Shown one piece after another: positions 57,998 through 64,000 of a stretch of DNA of 64,000 nucleotides. The notes under the pieces were generated by a model. The model did not search any database. It had not been told where the DNA came from and saw only the letters and a list, made by a program, of their open reading frames with translations. The DNA is from Ophioceras dolichostomum (Eukaryota; Ascomycota; Sordariomycetes; Magnaporthales; Ophioceraceae), in the NCBI GenBank assembly GCA_003049485.1, contig PYST01000041.1, positions 1 through 64,000 on the forward strand, written 5' to 3'. How positions within the stretch are numbered: position 1 is the stretch's first letter; each line of letters starts with the position of its first letter. Both the position numbers and the translations under genes were made by a program.

Positions 57998-59169
57998 ATG
58001 CTCTCCAGGGAGGAAAACCGCCTCTACTCCAAATTCGATGATGAGACGCTCTAGATCGAGCCATGGGAGCCCAACGCGCTCCGCGTCCGAGCGACCAAGC
58101 GTCATCGTGACATGTCCCCTGAAGACTGGGCTCTCCTCTCACCACCACCAGCCCCCACTCCCATCGAGGTCACCATCACACCCTCCTCCGCAGCTCCCTC
58201 AACATAGCCCTAATGGCCTTGATCTGGCCCCACAGTTGACATCCTCTCCTCGACCGACGGCCCCATGCTCCAAGCAGGCCACCTCGCCCGCACTAACGGC
58301 GGGGATCCGTATGATATCATCTTTCCAGGGCGAATACGTTTACTGCGACGCCACCACGAAGCCAGCCGTCTTCTCGTCAGTAGGTCTGGGATAGGCCAAT
58401 ACTCGTGCCAACTACTGGGACAAGGGAGTAAAGGCCTTCTGGCTGTAGGAGGTGGAGCCCGAGTTTGGCGTGCAAGCCCCTGGCCCAGCCTGCGTGCAGT
58501 GCCAGCTCTCGGCAGGCCTGAACATGGGTCTGTCGGGGGCTCCTTGGTGGACGACCGACATCGGCGGCTTCCTCGGCGGCGACCCGTCCTGCCCCAAATT
58601 CCGCGAGCCGTCCGTGCGGTGCTTCCAGTGGGGGCGCGTTCTGTCCCGTGATGCGGCTGCATGGCGATTGGGAGCCGAAGAAGCCCCAGCATGGCGACTC
58701 GAGTGGCGCGAGGTGCCTCAGTGGTGCGCCGAACGAGGTGTGGAGGTATGGGGAGGAGGGCTATGGGATTTCGCGAGAAGTATTTGCGGATCAGGGAGGG
58801 GATTGACGAGAGAGACGCATGAGGGGGGGAGCGCGGTGGTGAGAATACTGTATAATGTGTTTCCAGTCCGGATGAAGAGAGGGGTTGGGAGGTCGAGACG
58901 CAGTAGATGTATGGGGAAGGTGCCTGTGCTGTCCGGTGCCGTATCCGAGGGTGAGGAGGATGAAGGTATACCTCCCGCCTCTGCCGGATAGGGAGAGGTG
59001 GGAGTTGATGGATGCGCAGGCTGAGGGTGAGGGTTTGTTCGAGGGAGGGAGGGAAGTCGAGGTGGATTGTCCGCTTGAGTCGATGACAGTTTTCGTTCGG
59101 CAGACGAGAGAGGGCACGTTGGATTTCTGGGCTTGCGTTCTCTCCCTTTCTGCTCGAGCTTTCAGGTGA
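57998..59169 (+). pseudogene. Decayed glycoside hydrolase family 31 gene
   Basis: Fragments of a fungal GH31 glycosidase (alpha-glucosidase/alpha-xylosidase type) occur in collinear order but in different frames. The N-terminal part reads MLSREENRLYSKFDDETL, a stop at 58052, then IEPWEPNALRVRA. The catalytic region reads ANYWDKGVKAFWL, a TAG at 58446 where the family has the nucleophile aspartate, then EVEPEFGV. Next comes LNMGLSGAPWWTTDIGGFLG. After FQWG a one-base insertion near 58630 shifts the frame, and the expected AFCPVMRLHGD continues in another frame. A further shift separates EKYLRIREGIDER from ETHEGGSAVVR. The C-terminal VDCPLESMTVFVRQ is recognisable. A sizeable internal segment between EPEFGV and LNMGLSG is missing. 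No functional enzyme is possible. Confidence 0.8.
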
Positions 59170-59628
59170 TATGGCACGGATGGGGAAGGGAGTTCGACGA
59201 GCGAGAGGATGTGTCGTGGTCGAATGTTCATCGAGGAGGAACCGGGACGGTGATGGATTTGGCATAGACAAAATACTCAGTAGAATGGTATTCGAATTTG
59301 GGCAATTTTGCATTCATTTCTTATCAAATCGTATCATTTCTTAAATACACCGATGGACAAGCGTTGAAAATGACAAGAGCCCTTTCCTAGCAATGAAAGC
59401 CCCCTTTTTTCAGAGGACAATCCAATAACCCTACCTCCCTACATAGGAAGCTCAACTTTAAAATGCAATCCCCTTCGCCAAACAAGCAAATACATTCCGC
59501 TGATGTGTTAAAAATGCAAGCGGGAACAAAAATATCCCAAAGACCTTATAAAAAAAAGTCTGGGCCATAACTGGGTTTGAAGGACGCTCGTTAACGCCTC
59601 TGATGCGTCGTCTCCTTTCTCCCTTCCC
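59170..59628. other. Convergent 3' region, GH31 relic / NLR gene
   Basis: About 460 bp of AT-rich DNA (especially 59270-59560) with no recognisable gene, between the GH31 relic and the NLR-type stop codon. Confidence 0.45.
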
Positions 59629-62600
59629 TCACATCGGCAAGGCCAGTCGCGTACTCACGACGACCGCAGTCGAAAACGTCGCAGTGTCGTCCTTCTCGCG
59701 ACAGCCGAGGCCGCGGCGCACCCGCCGGAGTGGCCGTTGCTGTTGCTGTAGCTTTTGTTGGGGAAAAGGAGTAGGAGCCCGGCCGCTCCTATAACTCCAT
59801 GGGATGGGTAGTGCAGGCTCGGCTGCCGGTGGCGTGGCCGTTACGAAGAGCGATGACATCGCTGATGTTGGACCACCTCTCCCAGTTGAAGCTGACCCAG
59901 ATTGGACCACCGCGTCCATAGAAACAGACAGTGTGTCGCGTGCAGCGATCACGGGCCGAGCAGACATTGGAGTACACATGTCTGGAGCTGATATGGCGAC
60001 ATGCTTTTCGCGCACACGCGAACCTAGATCTTGCTGGGTCGCGATCGGTGGTGGCAGTAGGTCTTTTGCAGAGTGGAAGGAGTAGGGGGAGGGAAGAGGA
60101 TTCCGCATGGTTGTGCGCAGCATGTCCGCCAACCTCTGGTGGCCGTACTGCGCCGCGAGATCCCGCGCTGTCCTGCCGAACGCGTCTTGCCTGTCCGCGT
60201 TCGCACCGCCCTCGGTAACAAGCATCATGGCCGTGCTGGCGAGACCCTGCATGGCTGCGGAGTCCAGAACACGCGGCCAGCCCGGTAAGGCGGCTTCGAC
60301 ATCTGCGCCGGCTTTAATCAGGAGGCGGACGTGTTCATTCTTGGAAGAACCTACGTCGAAGGAAAGGTGGAGCGCGGTGGCCCCCGCTGAGGTTCGCAGG
60401 TTGACGTCCGTGATGCTGTGTCGAAGCAGAGCGCGAAGACAGTCCGCGCCGTCCTCTCGCTCGGCGGCCAGGTGGATGGGGGCCTTGGCCTCGCGGGATT
60501 GGAAGGGACTCAGGACGCCGTGCTTGCCGTCGTCTTTGACGGCGTGGAACCCCAGCCCCTTTGCCGGACGTGCAATGGTCTGTGCGATACGACGGGCGTG
60601 GATTCGGGAGATATGGGTCAGGGGGAGTGAATCGCGGTTGTACGAGTCTGCTTTCGAAACACTCTCTTTGGCCACGCTCCTGGTGATAAGCACGTTTGGG
60701 TTGGCGCCACGGGTTAGAAGCTCGTCTATTATAGTCGGCCTATTGATCCTAGCTGCGAAGTGCAGCAGTGTCTCCTGCTCCATATTGAGGGCGTCGAGGC
60801 TGAACCCGAGCGAGTGGAGCTGTCGCAACACGAGGGGATGGTTGTAGATGACGGCCATTTCCATGCACGTCTTGTTGAGAAGCTGAAACAAGACCCGCTC
60901 AGTGGCCAACGATAACATGGGGTCGATAAAGTTTAGCTGGAAGTAGTGGTGCAACGCGAGGTCTGGCATAAGAGGCAACAACTCCTCTAGGCCGGCGGCA
61001 CAAACGGCGAAGAGAGGCGTGGTGCACACGAGCGTGGGGACGCAGAGTTCGCTATGGTCCGGCATGTGTAGGCCAAGCAATCCTCGATGGTGGATGTTTT
61101 CGACCCGTCTGCGCCACTCCCTGAAACGCTGAGGCTGCTTCTTGCTGACGTATTGTTGTCGGGTCTTGGCGATGGCGACGACGTTCGAAGGCTTTGCCGG
61201 TTGCTCCTCCTCGCCGGCGTCGACTTCGGCGAGTCTTAGTCTTTGGTCGTTCTTCATGATAGGAACAAAGAGGGTCTTCAGAAGGGCTAGGTGCGGCTTA
61301 CGCTCGCGCGCTGTGGTCAGTGAAAGGTGGTATCCCAGGTAGAGCGTCGAGTAGGTCATGCTGTAGTTGCGGGCTTCTTCGTCTTGAGTCCGGGGAGATA
61401 CGGATAGTGCAGAAGAAAGGGCGCGTGGAGAAGGTGTTAGGAACGAGAACTTCGTCGTTCGATCCAAGTCGGCGATGCACAGCACCGAAGCTGTCATGTT
61501 GCAAACCATGGGATGGAACTCGTTCCGCGTTTCGAGGTACTCGCGGGCCGACAGGTGCACGAAGCGCGGGCGGTCCTGTTGGACGTCGTCGTCGAGGAAG
61601 TTGGACAGGATGTCGAGCAGCTCGTCCTTGCTGAGCTGCCGCCAGAGCCCGGCTTCGTGGCCAGACAGCAGGTGAAGCAGCTCCTCCCAGGGAATGGGCC
61701 GGGCGGCCACGAGAAGCAGCCGCAGGCAGTACAGTGCCAGGCGGGAGCTAGAGTGGCCGGACTGAAGCATCTGAGCAAAGGCAAGCGAGTAGAGGTCTGC
61801 TAAAGACTCTGGCAGGTGGCTAAGCTCGTAGCGGACGTCGTCTTCCAGCTTCATGCGGCGCGGGTCGCAAAGGTTTTGGATCTGAAGACTGACCCAGCGG
61901 AACGTGCCGTTCGCACCCTCGTCGAGGGCGGCCACGACATCCGACTGTAGATCAGCCGAGACCCGACCACCGAGCATACGCCGCTGGGAAACTGCCTTGT
62001 ACACTTCGGTCGAGATGAACCGCCGAATGTCGTCCTTGTTCCTGGTGGCGTCGATATACAGGTTCGGCGTGGTCCGCAGCCTGCACACGATGTCGCGGTC
62101 GTTGCGGCTAGTCACTAAGACCTTGACCACGTTTGCCGATTCCTTGACGATCCGGTCAAGGGCCTCGAACAGCTCGAACCGTTTGACGGGGTCGCACTCG
62201 TCAAGCGCGTCGATGATGATGGTCGCCGGGTTGTCCGCCAGTACGTTGAGGATTAACGTGACTGTATCCTGAAGCGAAGGCCTCGGGCCACTAGCATCTG
62301 GCCGTCCCCGGCTCGAGTGCATCTCACACAGCGCTTCGTTGAGCGTTGAGTTCGGGTCATCGCCACATAGCTGCCTGGCGATGCACCGAAGGACTTCGGC
62401 TGGGTCTGCCCGCTCGGGCTCGGCCTTGTCTTGCGAGCAGTAGAAGAAGGCGATTGGTGCTAGAGCTCGGGGTGCATCTTCGCCGTCCTCAGATACCACA
62501 GATACCACAGATACCACCCCGCTGGCATTTTGCTGGGTCCTCCGTTCAAGTTCAGCGTCGATCACGGCTGAAGCCAGCTTCGTTTTACCACTACCAGGCA

Positions 62601-64000
62601 TGCCGTGAAGCCAAAGTGTGGACGAGACACTGGAATTGTTCCAGTCGCGGAATTCAGAGCTGTTGAACATCCACTGTCCCGAGTCGACGAGCCGGTCTGT
62701 CCGCTGTGTTGAGTGGTGGATTTTGTATGGGATCGGCGACAGCCACTCGGAAATCGCTTGCCTCGAGTCCGGACTGAGGGAGTCTGTGGGCCGAGCCGCC
62801 GGCTTCTGCAGCCGCTGGGTTGGTCCCATGATAGACGAGATGGCCTGAAGAATCGGCTCTGAACGCTGCTGTCGGGGCAACTGGGCAAAATGTGGGTGGT
62901 GGTGACGCTGTTGCCGTTGCTGGTATTGCCCTGTTACCAGTCCTGTACCGTAGCTGTTCTGAAGGAAGATGATGCTGATCATTTCCAGCTGCGAAGACAT
63001 TCTATTTGCCGTGGCGCGCAAGTCGCCGACCCCTGCAAATGTCCGCTGCATGATCTCGACGCCTACGATGCTGGCTGTGCGATCAACCTCCACCTGTCTC
63101 CTTTCGATCTCCTCCAGAACGTTCTTGAGGTCCGGGAAGCTGGTCGACAGCGCGTTCTTGAAGAAGCGCTTCGCAGTGTTCATCCCGAAGTATTTGTACG
63201 CCATCGCTAAAAAGGTCAACACGGAGGCGTAGAGGTTGACCATCGAGGTCTCGAGGTGCTCTCTCGCGGATGTGGGCTGCTGGAAGTAGACCGATTCGAA
63301 AACGGCATATCGCGCGATAAGGTGGGTGATTCGCTCCACGCCGTCGATCATGGTAACGAACATCTCGTTGTCGTTGACTGAGATCTAGAGGAAGAAAGAG
63401 AGAGGGAAAGGGAAGTATTAGCAGACGAAACGTGGCCGGGAACAGAAGCATACGGCGTCAGAGGCTGGGTGATCACTTGCATTCAGAAGGAAGCCGAGAA
63501 CACCCCATGGCAAGGCTGCATACTCCGGGGCGTACTGGGCGGCGGCATCACCAATGGTCTTGAACTGCTGGATGGCGTGGACAATCTTCTCGAAAACGTC
63601 GCGAAGGATGATGATCTCGCCGTTGCGTTTCTTCACCTTCCACCGATTCGCCAACGATGCCCTGTGCTGTTTCTGGGCTGCCCCCAGCGCCATTTCCAGC
63701 ATCACCCGCCGTTGGCGTACGGAGAATCCAGCGCCATGGTGTTGGAGTTGGAGCTCGAGGTGCGCGTCAAAAATCTCCCGAACATCGTCGTCAACCTTGG
63801 AAAGTGCCGTCTGCCACCGGTCGATCTCGGTTGATGTCCTGTTCAAGATGTTTTGGCCAGCCGGGCCAAATGACCCGTTAGTATATTTTGCCTCGGGGCA
63901 GTCGTGGACCTGGCAAACAAACCCAAGCATGGTGTGGAGGGACTGGATGACCGCAACTTACATGTTCTCCTGGACCATTGCCATCCTGCATCCTGCGTCG
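59629..64000 (-). CDS. NACHT-ankyrin NLR-type STAND protein (5' end at or beyond window edge)
   Basis: Exons 64000-63962 (possibly partial), 63909-63481 and 63384-59629 give about 1407 residues in the window. The N-terminal helical region is typical of fungal STAND proteins. The NACHT NTPase follows, with Walker A LHGMPGSGKT (about residue 417), Walker B TIIIDALDECDPVKRFELFE (about 543) and VKVLVTSRNDRDI. LSHLPESLADLYSLAFAQML marks the next helical module. Ankyrin repeats lie at about 1000-1250, for example TLLHFAARINRPTIIDELLT and ATALHLSFDVGSSKNEHVRL. Fungal NLRs act in heterokaryon incompatibility and immune-like recognition; the ligand is unknown. The N-terminal domain is not HET or another effector I can name. 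The 96-bp intron 63480-63385 appears to use a GC donor. An in-frame ATG at 63991 could be the start, but the gene may continue outside. Confidence 0.85.

Noticed and set aside
58210..59313. Minus-strand open frame of 367 codons
   Set aside because: It is antisense to the GH31 relic, has no family features, and GH31 motifs are clearly on the plus strand.

Overview
The window is nuclear DNA from a filamentous ascomycete, most likely Pezizomycotina of the Sordariomycetes type. Genes are interrupted by short GT-AG introns (mostly 50-180 bp) with CTAAC or CTGAC branch sites. Coding exons are GC-rich, and the gene set is typical of mould fungi: GT90/CAP10-like and GT31-like glycosyltransferases, a CorA-like protein with a long extension, a NACHT-ankyrin receptor and a zinc-cluster-free transcription-factor-like protein. 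I recognise no operons, phage genes, transposase, CRISPR array or rRNA/tRNA gene. Coordinates of introns below come from splice motifs, reading-frame phase and family motifs. No transcript data were available.

Layout. 0.7-4 kb: a YPL150W-like protein kinase (-). 5.6-8.4 kb: a secreted M20 metallopeptidase (+) convergent with methylthioribose-1-phosphate isomerase MRI1 (-). 8.9-14.2 kb: the TRAPP II subunit TRS130 (+), divergent from MRI1. 14.8-18.4 kb: a polytopic GT90/CAP10 glycosyltransferase (-). 18.4-28.4 kb: a gene-poor accessory stretch with two related disordered nuclear-type proteins with SANT/Myb-like domains (-,-), one with a broken reading frame, plus a 58-base poly-C tract. 28.4-34.2 kb: a divergent housekeeping pair, chaperonin CCT2 (-) and translation factor eIF3b/PRT1 (+). 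The last intron of CCT2 is almost entirely a 764-bp perfect (AG)n microsatellite. 34.6-39.8 kb: a ten-exon CorA-like membrane protein (-) with a 9-nt microexon. 42.4-50 kb: a GT31-like glycosyltransferase and a TBC-domain protein (+,+). 51.9 kb: a 52-residue histidine-rich small protein (+). 52.9-57.4 kb: a transcription-factor-like protein (-) divergent from a short-chain dehydrogenase (+). 58-59.2 kb: a decayed GH31 glycosidase pseudogene (+). 59.6-64 kb: a NACHT-ankyrin NLR-type protein (-), running to or near the window edge.

The conserved core genes (TRAPP, chaperonin, eIF3, methionine salvage) alternate with lineage-variable genes (NLR, SANT-like pair, GH31 relic, TF/SDR pair). The most unusual signals are the giant intronic (AG)382 tract with a hidden 60-nt terminal exon, the frame-breaking 5-bp tandem duplication in one SANT-like gene, the microexon, a probable GC-AG intron in the NLR gene, and the small His-rich protein.
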